A stretch of DNA of 64,000 nt from Photobacterium chitinilyticum (GTDB lineage Bacteria > Pseudomonadota > Gammaproteobacteria > Enterobacterales > Vibrionaceae), in contig NZ_RJLM01000001.1 in assembly GCF_004104355.1 (NCBI RefSeq), positions 848,711 through 912,710 on the forward strand, in the 5' to 3' direction. Below the pieces are notes generated by a model. It worked only from the letters and a program-made list of their open reading frames with translations. It was not told where the DNA came from and did no database searches. Positions 26,968 to 35,994 of this stretch are shown piece after piece. The position numbers were made by a program, and so were the translations under genes. The first letter of the stretch is position 1; each line of letters opens with the position of its first letter.

Positions 26968-28311
26968 TTAGGTAATGGGTTCGATATCAACAATTCTTGA
27001 GCGGTTCATGATGATCTTCCAACGCTGGATACGGACCGTCATATCTTCATCTGTCTCTCGTGTGATCAAGTTAATCAGGTGGCGTTTTTCTACCGACTCT
27101 TTCGACACTTGGCCGTCTTTCAGCTGATAGATTTTTTGCGAGCCTTTTTCCATCAGCTTAGTTACCATTCTGAGGTCAAGCATGATGGCCTCACGACTTT
27201 GTTCATAACCAGTCAGAAACTTGGTTGTGGACATGCGCGTGGTGCTTTTGTAATGCAAGATAGTTTCTTCCCGCTGGGAAACCTTGTGCTTTCTCACTTT
27301 TTTGATTTCATCATCAAGCTTGCTGTAACCGACATATTCCAACCACTCAAGTTGGCGGCCTATCAACCGGTTTGAGTTGGCATCAAAAAACTGCTTGCGC
27401 CACTTTGGTTTCCCTTTACGTACCCAGCGCCATAGCATGGTTTTTAGGTCGTCTTTGAATACTTCACGGGCGGCGTAGACAAATGCCAGTACAAGAATGA
27501 ATGAAGCCGTAATATCGCCCAGAACCCCTCGAGCCTGTATCAACATAAGGGTGACGAAAATCATCACAAAACCAGCCGCAAAACCAGTAACAACTTTCTT
27601 GGTATTTTTACCGAGCTCGATAGTTTTTTCTTTCATCGTGACCGGATATTCAATCAAACGGCGTAGGAGGCGCATTTTATTGGACATCCGAGTTTGATCT
27701 TGAGTTGCCTTGCTGGAGTTATAATCATTGTTCAGGCGGTGTTGGGTTTCATTCTCACAGATATCGATTAGCAGTGCTTTAATATCAGTGTAATCATTGC
27801 CGCGAGGTAGGTGAGAGACAAGAGACAGACAGCGCTGTTCGGTAAACCACGACAGGTAATTATCAATGTTTTCGTAGTATTTTAAGAGTTTCTTGTCGCT
27901 CGGTACACTACGACGCAACCTTTTCAAGATACGTACTGCCAGTTCTGCGACTTCTTCAACTTCGGCTAGTGTACGATCTTGCTTATCTTCCAGTAGCTGA
28001 TGAGCCGTTTGTTCTAAGGCCAGCGCATACTGATAAGCATATAAACTTAGACTTAGACGGTATTGCTCGCTTGAGAGTTTGCCACGACTGGCAAGGCGGC
28101 TGTGAACCAGAGGGAGGTGGTTCACATCACTGTAATAAGTACGTTTCCCGAGAATGGCATTATGGTAGAACTCGTCTTCTGAGATGATTTTTGAGTTCAG
28201 GCCCAATTCACCGGGCACAAAAATATAGAGGTCAAGCTGTCGATTGGTCGTTTCTTGAATGACATGGGAAATTTTAACTTTATGTCCGTCTTTTTTTTCA
28301 ACAGTGATCAC
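26968..28311 (-). CDS. Conserved-looking hypothetical protein with two central membrane helices
   Basis: I do not recognise this 447-residue protein. A soluble N-terminal part of about 210 residues (basic and helical after residue 85) is followed by VTMKEKTIELGKNTKKV. Two adjacent membrane helices lie near 241-259 and 265-282. A basic C-terminal half (about 283-447) is rich in Lys and Arg (WRWVRKGKPKWRKQF, KVRKHKVSQREE). Both soluble parts probably face the cytoplasm. The start appears to be GTG at 28311 with GAGG 16 bases upstream, so it is uncertain. It lies between selO and the divergent cvfB-like gene, with no operon partner. Confidence 0.65.
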   Translation of the reverse strand: MITVEKKDGHKVKISHVIQETTNRQLDLYIFVPGELGLNSKIISEDEFYHNAILGKRTYYSDVNHLPLVHSRLASRGKLSSEQYRLSLSLYAYQYALALEQTAHQLLEDKQDRTLAEVEEVAELAVRILKRLRRSVPSDKKLLKYYENIDNYLSWFTEQRCLSLVSHLPRGNDYTDIKALLIDICENETQHRLNNDYNSSKATQDQTRMSNKMRLLRRLIEYPVTMKEKTIELGKNTKKVVTGFAAGFVMIFVTLMLIQARGVLGDITASFILVLAFVYAAREVFKDDLKTMLWRWVRKGKPKWRKQFFDANSNRLIGRQLEWLEYVGYSKLDDEIKKVRKHKVSQREETILHYKSTTRMSTTKFLTGYEQSREAIMLDLRMVTKLMEKGSQKIYQLKDGQVSKESVEKRHLINLITRETDEDMTVRIQRWKIIMNRSRIVDIEPIT

Positions 28312-28638
28312 TATGTTTTAATACCTCGTGGAGAAAATGATGCCGTAATGCTGGGTCGCCAGTTGTTGATTATCACTTATATTCGATAATAATATCAGTG
28401 GTAGGACTAATTTTAGATGAATTAACAATTTATAAGCCGTTCAAATGATGGTTCATCGCATCGATAGAGTGAAAAACAGTCAATTAGATGAAGATAGGTC
28501 AGGCGTGATGAATCAACATCACGTATAATGCGCGGCCTAAAGTATATGATGATAGCGATTGCCGTGTTTCAACAACGAAATTTACCAGATACATGGATAT
28601 GAAAATCGTATTTTGTTTACCCAGAGAGTGTCGAATAA
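28312..28638. other. Intergenic region, divergent promoters
   Basis: A 327-base AT-rich gap between the two-TM hypothetical gene and the cvfB-like gene. I see no gene or recognisable regulatory motif in it. Confidence 0.35.
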
Positions 28639-29478
28639 ATGATTAAAATAGGACAATACAACACGTTAGAGGTCGTCAAACGAGTAGATTTTGGCGTTTT
28701 CCTTGATGGTGGTGAAGACTTTGGCAATATCCTGTTGCCGAAATCCTCTGTTCCGGCTGGCACTGAACTGGGAGATGAAATCGAAGTCTTCATCTACTTT
28801 GATTCTGAAGATGACATTATAGCAACGACTGATCGGCCTTTGGCGCAAGTAGATGATTTTGCTCTATTGCGTGTTGTCGGTATCTGCGGTATCGGCGCAT
28901 TTGTCGATTGGGGGTTGAGTAAAGACTTGCTGGTCCCATTTAGTGAACAGCGCCGTCGCCTTGAAGTCGGTCAGGACATCATGGTGCGTATCTATACTGA
29001 CAAAGCCTCTGGTCGTATTGTAGGTTCGACGAAGTTCAACCGCTTCCTAGACAAAACCCCTGCGGATTATAAGCTGGGGCAGGAAGTACAGGTGATGATT
29101 GCTGAAGTAACCGATCTTGGTTACAAAGCCGTGATTGAAGATGCGCACTGGGGCTTGATTTTCAAAACTGAATCATTCGGTAAACTGTTCCCGGGCAAAA
29201 AATTGAAGGCCTATATTAAAGAGCTCCGCCCTGATGGCAAGATCAACTTGTCGTTGCAGAAAGCAGGCCGAGGCAAGGTTGACGATCTAGCTGATAAGAT
29301 CCTGACGACACTAGAACGTAAAGGCGGCTTTGTCCCACTAAGCGATAAGTCTTCACCTGAAGAGATCTTTAAGGAGTTCCGTACCAGTAAGGCAACGTTC
29401 AAGAAAACAATCGGCGGTCTGTACAAGAAAGGTCTGATAGTTATTGAACGGGGCGGTATCAGGTTGAACGATAACTAA
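28639..29478 (+). CDS. cvfB: CvfB-like S1-domain RNA-binding protein
   Basis: This 279-residue cytoplasmic protein has three S1-like OB folds and a C-terminal winged helix, the arrangement of CvfB/YitL. The first S1-like unit covers about residues 8-60 (VVKRVDFGVFLDGG...NILLP) and the second about 65-130 (RVVGICGIGAFVDWGLSKDLLVPFSEQ). The third covers about 145-210 (VQVMIAEVTDLGYKAVIEDAHWGLIF). The winged helix is at 215-275 (FVPLSDKSSPEEIFKEF ... KKTIGGLYKKGLI). Family members bind RNA and affect virulence gene expression in Staphylococcus; the role here is unknown. It is followed by a strong terminator, so it is monocistronic. Confidence 0.9.
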   Translation: MIKIGQYNTLEVVKRVDFGVFLDGGEDFGNILLPKSSVPAGTELGDEIEVFIYFDSEDDIIATTDRPLAQVDDFALLRVVGICGIGAFVDWGLSKDLLVPFSEQRRRLEVGQDIMVRIYTDKASGRIVGSTKFNRFLDKTPADYKLGQEVQVMIAEVTDLGYKAVIEDAHWGLIFKTESFGKLFPGKKLKAYIKELRPDGKINLSLQKAGRGKVDDLADKILTTLERKGGFVPLSDKSSPEEIFKEFRTSKATFKKTIGGLYKKGLIVIERGGIRLNDN

Positions 29479-29489
29479 TATTTATTTCT

Positions 29490-29516
29490 AAGCCGGTGAA
29501 TATCACCGGCTTTTTT
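29490..29516 (+). terminator. Terminator of cvfB-like gene
   Basis: A ten-base perfect stem AAGCCGGTGA / TCACCGGCTT with a three-base loop and a run of six T. Confidence 0.93.
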
Positions 29517-29596
29517 GTGACTGTTGGCATATTATACTGCCTGTTATGCATGTATGTTTGTAGCGTCAAGTTGAAGCTTATAAACGAGGGCATAGT

Positions 29597-31213
29597 ATGC
29601 AAGGAAGTAAATTGTCAAAACTCGCGGCTTTGATCGCGCTAATGGTTGCAGCTCCAGTGATAGCTGCTGATGTACCTGCTGATGTAACATTAGCAACGGT
29701 ACAGGAAATTGTTCGTGGTAACGGTGACGAAGTTCCGACGCTTGATCCTGCATACTCCTCTGATAATGCCAGTGCCCGGGTGATCCAGGATATGTTTGAA
29801 GGCTTGGTGACCCAAGATCTCAATGGTGACATCATTCCGGCGCTCGCATCCCACTGGAAGTCGTCCGAGAACGGAAAAGTGTTCACCTTCGTTTTGCGCG
29901 AAGACATTAAGTGGTCTAACGGTGAACCTATTACCGCTCATGATTTCGAGTACAGCTTCAAGCGGGTTATTGATCCGAAAACGGCAGCCCCCTATGCTTG
30001 GTATTATTCCACTGCGCATATCAACAATGCGGATGCGATTAGCCTCGGTGACAAGGAAGTAGACAGCCTCGGTGTAAAAGCGATAGACGATACGACACTA
30101 CAGATAACGTTAGACAGGCCTGTACCGCACTTTACCAAAATGCTGGTTCATGAATCGATGTTTCCGGTATACCGCAAGGCTGTTGAAACTTATGGTGACA
30201 GATGGACCAAACCTGAGAACATTGTAACCAGTAGTGCCTATAACCTCTCGAAGTGGGTTATCAATGAAAGGTTAGTTCTGGAGCGAAGCCCGTCATATTG
30301 GAATGATACAAAGACCGTTATCAATAAAGTAACTTACCTGCCAATTCAAGATCTCAAAGCTGAATATAATCGTTTTCTTACTGGTGAAATTGATATTACA
30401 TCCTCATTTCCGCTGGAGCTTTACAATACCATTAAAAAGCAACGCCCTGATGAATTGCTGACGGTGCCTTCGTTAGGAACATACTATTACTTGTTCAATA
30501 TTGATAAAGCGCCGTTTGATGATGCAAGAGTGCGCAAAGCGCTGGCTTATGCGCTTGACCGAGATGTAATTACTGAGGTTATCTTGGGACAAGGTCAACC
30601 AGCTGCCTATACAGTGACTCCTCAATCCGTTGCCGGTTATAAAGCTCCTGATCTGGCATGGGAGGAAATGAGCCAGAAAGAACGAAATAACAAAGCGAAG
30701 CAGTTGTTGGCGGAAGCCGGTTTTGACAAGTCAAACCCGCTTAAGTTTGAACTTGTATATAATACCAATGAGTCACATAAAAAACTGGCAATTGTGATGG
30801 CGTCAATGTGGAAGAAAGCCTTGGGTGTTCAGGTAGAGCTTGCCAATCAGGAGTGGAAGACATTTTTACAGAAGCTTGGCCAGAAAGACTTTACCGTTGC
30901 CCGTTATGCCTGGATGGGTGATTACAATGAGGCCTCTACATTCCTCTCATATTTTGAAAGCAGTGGTATGAACTATTCGAAGTGGAGTAACGATGCATTC
31001 GATAAGGCAATGCAGCAGGCTGCGATAGCTCCTTCAAATAAGGAACGTAACGGGTATTATCAGCAGGCAGAAGAGGTGTTCGCACAGGAGATGCCGGCAA
31101 TTCCCGTTTACCACTACACTAAAACGGTTCTGAAACAACCTCAGGTTGGTGGATACTCGCTGAAAAATGCGTCTGAAAGTCGTTATAGTCGTGATTTGTA
31201 TATAACGAAGTAG
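29597..31213 (+). CDS. Oligopeptide ABC transporter periplasmic binding protein (OppA/MppA type)
   Basis: This solute-binding protein family 5 member has 538 residues, the usual length of OppA. The signal peptide spans about residues 1-24 (LSKLAALIALMVAAPVIAA). Conserved blocks include NGDEVPTLDPAYSSDNASARVIQDMFEGLV, LREDIKWSNGEPITAHDFEYSFKRVID, APFDDARVRKALAYALDRDVI, and a C-terminal KTVLKQPQVGGY. No lipobox Cys follows the signal, as expected in Gram-negatives. GAGGG lies about nine bases before the ATG. Terminators lie on both sides, and no oppBCDF permease or ATPase genes adjoin, so it is an orphan binding protein that presumably docks to a transporter encoded elsewhere. Confidence 0.93.
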   Translation: MQGSKLSKLAALIALMVAAPVIAADVPADVTLATVQEIVRGNGDEVPTLDPAYSSDNASARVIQDMFEGLVTQDLNGDIIPALASHWKSSENGKVFTFVLREDIKWSNGEPITAHDFEYSFKRVIDPKTAAPYAWYYSTAHINNADAISLGDKEVDSLGVKAIDDTTLQITLDRPVPHFTKMLVHESMFPVYRKAVETYGDRWTKPENIVTSSAYNLSKWVINERLVLERSPSYWNDTKTVINKVTYLPIQDLKAEYNRFLTGEIDITSSFPLELYNTIKKQRPDELLTVPSLGTYYYLFNIDKAPFDDARVRKALAYALDRDVITEVILGQGQPAAYTVTPQSVAGYKAPDLAWEEMSQKERNNKAKQLLAEAGFDKSNPLKFELVYNTNESHKKLAIVMASMWKKALGVQVELANQEWKTFLQKLGQKDFTVARYAWMGDYNEASTFLSYFESSGMNYSKWSNDAFDKAMQQAAIAPSNKERNGYYQQAEEVFAQEMPAIPVYHYTKTVLKQPQVGGYSLKNASESRYSRDLYITK

Positions 31214-31251
31214 CACTATGAATAATTCGTTATCTAGAATATAAATAACGG

Positions 31252-31281
31252 AAAAGCTGGGCATTTATGCTCAGCTTTTTT
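31252..31281 (+). terminator. Terminator of the peptide-binding protein gene
   Basis: Stem AAAAGCTGGGCAT / ATGCTCAGCTTTT with one G-T pair and a run of six T. Confidence 0.9.
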
Positions 31282-31453
31282 GTTGAGCAAAATGCCAGTT
31301 AAATTCTGTCGGCTATATTATCGATTCTGGTGAAACCATTGCGATAAGAATGACATATGTTGTGAAGCATCTCCACGATCGCTATTTCTGCCCACGACGG
31401 ATCTTCGTTATTTGATAGAGTTGCCAGCGAATAAGTTGGATAGGGTTAGGTCG

Positions 31454-31972
31454 ATGCATAAAGCGAAAATTGTCATTTTATTTTTGATGTCGGTACTTCT
31501 GATTGGCTGTGCATCTCAAAAGAAAGTTGATGCGTTTTTGAATGATACTCAAGAGCAGCTTGAGGACTTTATTACTGCCGAGGAAGGCATTGTTAATCGA
31601 GAAGAGCAGCAAGTGATCGTTATTCTCAGCGGCGATAAAAGCTTTCGACACGGAAGTGCAGAAGTTAGAGATAAAGGGCACGCAGTGCTCGAAAAAATAT
31701 CAGATTTTCTGTCACAGAACCCCAAGTCCACCATTTTTGTCGTAGGCCATACCGACAGCACAGGCTCTGCAGAGTTTAACCAGCGGCTGTCAGAGCAACG
31801 GGCTGTTGCCGTAACTGAATTCTTTGTCTCAGAAGGTATTGATACCAAGAGAGTCAATAGTTACGGAGTAGGCGAGTGGAGCCCAATTGCAAGCAATGAA
31901 CAAGCATCGGGGCGTCAGGAGAATCGGCGCATCGAAGTTCGGATCACACCAATATTTGACTTGTTCAAGTAG
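31454..31972 (+). CDS. OmpA-family lipoprotein
   Basis: This 172-residue outer-membrane lipoprotein has a lipid signal ending in LLIGC (Cys near residue 19). A short helical linker (residues 20-50) leads into a peptidoglycan-binding OmpA C-terminal domain (about 60-170). Motifs VVGHTDSTGSAEFNQRLSEQRA, YGVGEWSPIASNEQASGRQENRRIEV contain the Asp and Arg that bind diaminopimelate. The ATG at 31454 starts just before the signal peptide; an upstream in-frame TTG at 31412 would add 14 residues ahead of it. It is a single gene with a terminator. A structural envelope role is likely. Confidence 0.9.
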   Translation: MHKAKIVILFLMSVLLIGCASQKKVDAFLNDTQEQLEDFITAEEGIVNREEQQVIVILSGDKSFRHGSAEVRDKGHAVLEKISDFLSQNPKSTIFVVGHTDSTGSAEFNQRLSEQRAVAVTEFFVSEGIDTKRVNSYGVGEWSPIASNEQASGRQENRRIEVRITPIFDLFK

Positions 31973-32003
31973 TCAGCGGGTAGATACTGACACTGATTGG
32001 TAT

Positions 32004-32036
32004 AAAAGAAGGAAGCCAATGGCTTCCTTCTTTTTT
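32004..32036. terminator. Bidirectional terminator
   Basis: Stem AAAAGAAGGAAGCC / GGCTTCCTTCTTTT with a three-base loop and T-runs in both directions. It separates the OmpA-like gene from moeB. Confidence 0.93.
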
Positions 32037-32051
32037 ATGCGGGTAAGGATT

Positions 32052-32798
32052 TTAGCTGCAAACCGAACAGGTCGGCTGTTTGACGAGCTTCATCTCTCGC
32101 CAGCTCATGCTCATCGCATCGAGCATCAATATCTTTCCGCTTAGCGGCTGGCCCATGTTGGCAACAACCTTTATTGCTTCCATTGCCTGTACCGCACCCA
32201 CAATACCGACAACAGGCGACATGATGCCTGCTTCAACGCAGCTTAGTGCCTGTTCGCCGAATAGGGCACTCAGGCATTGGTAACAGGGCTCGTCATTTTG
32301 ATAGGTATAGACGCTGATCTGACCTTCCATGCGAATAGCCGCTCCTGAAACCAGAGGCGTTTTCGTTTGGTGGCACAGACGATTCAGTTGATTGCGCGTT
32401 GCTACATTGTCACTGCAATCAAGCACAATCGAATGTTGCTCAATAAGGGCTAGCAGTTCATTGTCGTCAAGGCGCTTTGCAACCGTTTCAACCTGAGTAT
32501 TGGGGTTGATAGTGATGAGTGCCTGCTTGGCGGATTCAACCTTCAAGGCGCCTACTGTACTGTCGTTATGCAGCACTTGGCGTTGTAGGTTGGATACCTC
32601 AACCTTGTCATCATCGATTAAGGTTAGCTTTCCAATACCGGCAGCTGCCAGATATTGGGTAGACGCACAGCCCAACCCGCCAGCACCAAGGATTAGCATC
32701 GATGATGCTTTTAACGCTTCCTGACCATCAAAATCAAACTGCTTGAGAATGATTTGACGGTTGTAACGCAGCATTTCTGCATCGGTTAGTTCTACCAC
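32052..32798 (-). CDS. moeB: Molybdopterin-synthase adenylyltransferase MoeB
   Basis: MoeB adenylates the C-terminal Gly of MoaD during molybdopterin synthesis. The 248-residue protein has the nucleotide loop LGAGGLGC (near residues 36-43), the E1-like Arg/Asn/Lys region DDDKVEVSNLQRQVLH, and the segment DCSDNVATRNQLNRLCH. Two zinc Cys pairs are visible: CYQC near 171-174 and CSVC at the very end. The start is GTG with AGGA about six bases upstream. It follows moeA by 23 bases in the same direction, so moeA-moeB form an operon. Their product is needed by NapA encoded at 10-13 kb. Confidence 0.96.
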   Translation of the reverse strand: MVELTDAEMLRYNRQIILKQFDFDGQEALKASSMLILGAGGLGCASTQYLAAAGIGKLTLIDDDKVEVSNLQRQVLHNDSTVGALKVESAKQALITINPNTQVETVAKRLDDNELLALIEQHSIVLDCSDNVATRNQLNRLCHQTKTPLVSGAAIRMEGQISVYTYQNDEPCYQCLSALFGEQALSCVEAGIMSPVVGIVGAVQAMEAIKVVANMGQPLSGKILMLDAMSMSWREMKLVKQPTCSVCS

Positions 32799-32821
32799 GG
32801 TGTGTTCCTGTTTGATAAAGG

Positions 32822-34054
32822 TTAATACATAGTGTGGTTGAATAGCTCGATTGTTACGTCCTCTCCAGGCATTACTCGGCCACGCTCTTGTTCAAGTACT
32901 ACAAAGCAATTAGCCTGATGCATTGAACTGAAGGCGCCAGAGCCTTGGTTACCCGTTGTCGCAACTTCAATCAGGCCTTCGGTGTTGATCTGGTAGATAC
33001 CGCGCTGGAAGTCAGTACGCCCGGGACGTTTTTTGAATACGGTTGTCGCCTTTGCTTTCAGGCGCTGAGGGGCTTGATACTGGGTATGGCCCGCAAGCTT
33101 GGCAATCATCGGCTGAACTAGCTGATACAGAGTGAGCATTGCCGATACAGGGTTACCCGGCAAGCCACAGAACCAAGTGTCTTTAATGGTACCGAATGCG
33201 AAAGGCTTACCCGGTTTCATGGCAATTTTCCAGAAGCCGATTTCACCCTGTTCATCGAGAATATCTTTGGTGTAGTCAGCTTCACCTACGCTTACGCCAC
33301 CAGAGGTGACCAGCACATCAGCTTTAGTGGCTTCATCAAATGCTTCACGTAATTTTTCAGGGTTGTCTGGAATGATCCCAAGATCAATGACATCGCAGCC
33401 AAATTTTTCTAATAGGGCACGGATACCATAGCGGTTGCTGTCATAGATTTGGCCAGCTTCCAGCGGTTCACCAACAGAGCGGAGCTCATCGCCCGTTGAG
33501 AAGAACGCAACGCTCGGACGACGGTAGACATTGACAGTAGCAATGCCCAGTGAAGCCAGTAAAGGCATTTCGCGAGCAGTCACACGGTTGCCTTTGGCAA
33601 CAACGATATCACCCAAGCAAACGTCATCACCGATAGGGCGCACGTTGTCATTGGCTGGTGGCTTGATTAGGAAACGAACACTGTCGCCATCGACTTCAGT
33701 TTCTTCCTGCATGATCACCGTATCGGCACCTTCTGGCATCTGGGCACCCGTCATAATGCGGATACACTGGCCTTCGGTACATACCCCCTCGAATGGGATT
33801 CCGGCAAATGATTTGCCTGCCAGAGTCAAGGTGTCTGTCTTTTTGAGATCAGCACTACGTAGTGCATAGCCGTCCATCGCCGAGTTGGCAAAAGGCGGTA
33901 CGTTAATTGGAGAGAGAATATCTTCAGCGATTACCTGTCCCATCGCTTCAGACAAAGAAACAGCATGTACTGTTTCAAGTGGCTTAACTTCTGCCAAAAT
34001 CTTGGTCAGAGCGGATTCTACAGGCATCAGGCCTGGCGCGTCACAACATCCCAT
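32822..34054 (-). CDS. moeA: Molybdopterin molybdenumtransferase MoeA
   Basis: MoeA inserts molybdenum into adenylated molybdopterin. The 410-residue protein has standard MoeA architecture: NVPPFANSAMDGYAL near residue 55-69, IMTGAQMPEGADTVIMQEE near 108-126, the MPT-binding segment FFSTGDELRSVGEPLEAGQIYDSN (near 185-208), VTSGGVSVGEADYTKD (near 253-268) and WFCGLPGNPVSAM (near 290-302). The C-terminal domain IV is complete. It is the first gene of moeA-moeB and diverges from folE across about 200 bases. No molybdenum riboswitch was recognised upstream. Confidence 0.96.
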   Translation of the reverse strand: MGCCDAPGLMPVESALTKILAEVKPLETVHAVSLSEAMGQVIAEDILSPINVPPFANSAMDGYALRSADLKKTDTLTLAGKSFAGIPFEGVCTEGQCIRIMTGAQMPEGADTVIMQEETEVDGDSVRFLIKPPANDNVRPIGDDVCLGDIVVAKGNRVTAREMPLLASLGIATVNVYRRPSVAFFSTGDELRSVGEPLEAGQIYDSNRYGIRALLEKFGCDVIDLGIIPDNPEKLREAFDEATKADVLVTSGGVSVGEADYTKDILDEQGEIGFWKIAMKPGKPFAFGTIKDTWFCGLPGNPVSAMLTLYQLVQPMIAKLAGHTQYQAPQRLKAKATTVFKKRPGRTDFQRGIYQINTEGLIEVATTGNQGSGAFSSMHQANCFVVLEQERGRVMPGEDVTIELFNHTMY

Positions 34055-34258
34055 AAGTGGTATCCGTTATAAGTCATTAGCTTATTATAATTTGCATAAG
34101 GAATTATTATGACAAAAAAAACGGTTCATCACTAATACCTTAGTAAATTCGTAGTGTATTTTTTGTCATTTACAGGTATCCTGCGAGCTGAATTATCGCT
34201 GGCAGTTTTAGAGTGGGCACGTAAATAGCATTGCGCCCACGCCGGTTGGAGGGAAAGA

Positions 34259-34912
34259 ATGACAGCATTAAGCGAATCTGCATTGAAGGTGCGCCAGGCA
34301 CTGGAAGAGCGTGGACTTGAAACACCCATGACGGACAGGGTGGTAAGCCGCGAAGAGAAGAAAGAGAGAATTGAGTATCACATGCGTGAGATCTTGGAGC
34401 TTCTTTCGTTAGACTTATCAGATGATAGCCTGATGGAAACCCCGCATCGTATCGCCAAGATGTATGTGGATGAAGTTTTCTCTGGCCTTGATTATGCCAA
34501 TTTCCCCAAAATTACAGTTATCGAAAACAAGATGAACTGTGATGAGATGGTTCGAGTTAAAGACATTACCCTGACCAGTACTTGTGAACATCACTTGGTA
34601 ACTATCGATGGCAAGGCAACCGTTGCTTATATCCCTCGCGGGAAGATTATCGGTCTGTCGAAGATCAACCGTATTGTTCGCTTCTTCGCTCAGCGACCTC
34701 AGGTTCAGGAACGCATGACACAGCAGATCCTGGTTGCCCTCCAGACATTACTGGAAAGCGATGATGTAGCAATAACCATGGAAGCAACACACTATTGTGT
34801 TAAAGCTCGTGGCGTCATGGATGCGACAAGCTCGACGACTACAACTGCACTCAGCGGGATTTTCAAACGTAATCCAGCTACCCGTGCCGAGTTCCTGAAC
34901 GGTCTTCGCTAG
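34259..34912 (+). CDS. folE: GTP cyclohydrolase I (FolE)
   Basis: FolE converts GTP to dihydroneopterin triphosphate, the first step of folate synthesis. It has 217 residues, close to the Escherichia coli enzyme (222). Zinc ligands lie in STCEHHLV (Cys and His near residues 107-110) and [11 protein letters not shown] (Cys near 178). The segments [23 protein letters not shown] and [14 protein letters not shown] are typical of FolE1. The ATG has GGAGGG about six bases upstream. A terminator follows 31 bases after the stop. moeA diverges from it, so the two cofactor genes share an upstream region. Confidence 0.97.
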   Translation: MTALSESALKVRQALEERGLETPMTDRVVSREEKKERIEYHMREILELLSLDLSDDSLMETPHRIAKMYVDEVFSGLDYANFPKITVIENKMNCDEMVRVKDITLTSTCEHHLVTIDGKATVAYIPRGKIIGLSKINRIVRFFAQRPQVQERMTQQILVALQTLLESDDVAITMEATHYCVKARGVMDATSSTTTTALSGIFKRNPATRAEFLNGLR

Positions 34913-34943
34913 ACGTGAGCATTTAGCTCCACTGTTACCAAAT

Positions 34944-34971
34944 GCCAGTTGGTTTGCCGACTGGCTTTTTT
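34944..34971 (+). terminator. Terminator of folE
   Basis: A nine-base stem GCCAGTTGG / CCGACTGGC (one G-T pair) with loop TTTG and a run of T. It lies upstream of the LysR gene start chosen here, which excludes a longer LysR reading frame beginning at 34942. Confidence 0.9.
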
Positions 34972-34992
34972 GTCTCTGAGCCTTGGTTATCT

Positions 34993-35925
34993 ATGGATTT
35001 AATTAAGCTTTCCCGTATTAGCATGAAACATCTGGTCACGCTTCATGTGATGCTGGATACCCTGAGCGTTACTGTTAGTGCTGAACGTTTATGTCTGAGC
35101 CCTTCGTCGGTGAGCAAAACCCTAACGCAACTTCGGGAAAGCCTGAATGACGAGCTCTTTTATCGTCATGGCAATCAGCTCGTTGCCACACCGCTTGCAC
35201 GTCGTCTTGGGCCAACAGTTCATCAGATGATCAACGAGATGAACCAAATGCTGACTCAGGAAGCCTTTGACCCGTCTCGTTATGAAGGACGCTTTTCTCT
35301 CGCGATGCGAGAGAGTACCTTTGAGCTGCTTGCCGCTAAGTTGAGTGCCAAAGTTCTGGCCCTGGCTCCTAATCTCCGGTTGGAAATATGGTCTAAGGAC
35401 AGTATGGGATTTGAGGGGCTGACGAAAGGTAAGTTAGATTTCATTATGTTGCCGCATGATCGCAGTCAGCCGCCAAGCACCCACAACAATCTTGTATGGG
35501 AAACGCTGGTTGATGACGAGATGGTGTGCATGATGAGCCCTGACCATCCATTAGCGAATAATACGCTGACGATTGACGAATACCTTAGCTATGGACATGT
35601 CGGCATCCTGGATCAGGATTTGAGTGTTCCATTCTTTGAAATGCAGCTAGCACAGCAGCACCGTAAGCGTCGGATTGCCGTGAGTGTTTCTGACTTTGGC
35701 GGGGCTGCGCTGATGTGCCATCATAGCGACTTGCTGTTTACCTGTTCAAAACAATGGGCAAATACCGCGATGCAGGCAAAGGGGCTGATTATGAAACCCC
35801 TGCCATTTAATTACGGCGAGGTGTCTTATAGTCTGGTGTGGAATCAGCCGAGTATGAATGATCCTGCCCACCGGTGGCTCTACGAGCAGATCTTGGAATC
35901 TTGTCGAGAGCTGGAAAACGAGTAG
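34993..35925 (+). CDS. LysR-family transcriptional regulator
   Basis: This 310-residue regulator has an N-terminal winged helix-turn-helix (about residues 8-65: LVTLHVMLDTLSVTVSAERLCLSPSSVSKTLTQLRE, then DELFYRHGNQLVATPLARRL). A LysR substrate-binding domain follows (about 95-300), with FSLAMRESTFELLAAKLS and the effector-cleft segment FEGLTKGKLDFIMLPHDRS. The recognition helix PSSVSKTLTQL is typical. The ATG at 34993 lies just past the folE terminator. No divergently transcribed target gene is present: folE precedes it in the same direction and yjjW is convergent. Its target is unknown; similar regulators belong to the NodD/LeuO-like branch by the look of the ligand domain, which is a weak judgement. 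Confidence 0.9.
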   Translation: MDLIKLSRISMKHLVTLHVMLDTLSVTVSAERLCLSPSSVSKTLTQLRESLNDELFYRHGNQLVATPLARRLGPTVHQMINEMNQMLTQEAFDPSRYEGRFSLAMRESTFELLAAKLSAKVLALAPNLRLEIWSKDSMGFEGLTKGKLDFIMLPHDRSQPPSTHNNLVWETLVDDEMVCMMSPDHPLANNTLTIDEYLSYGHVGILDQDLSVPFFEMQLAQQHRKRRIAVSVSDFGGAALMCHHSDLLFTCSKQWANTAMQAKGLIMKPLPFNYGEVSYSLVWNQPSMNDPAHRWLYEQILESCRELENE

Positions 35926-35946
35926 GTATTTTACTCCTGTGTAATA

Positions 35947-35986
35947 TTAACCCCCCTCCCTGCCTCCCCCTTGAAAAGAGGGAGGT
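35947..35986. repeat. Second copy of the GC-rich palindromic repeat (right half)
   Basis: It shares TTAACCCCC, then CTCCCCCTTGAAAAGAGGGAGG, with the element at 8589-8673. It lies between convergent LysR and yjjW genes, as does the first copy between convergent genes. Confidence 0.7.
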
Positions 35987-35994
35987 GTTTTTCT

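Noticed and set aside
34144-34258. Molybdenum cofactor riboswitch near moeA or folE
   Set aside because: GTGGGC / GCCCAC can pair near 34213-34240, but it lies on the folE side and shows none of the further helices expected of the Moco element.
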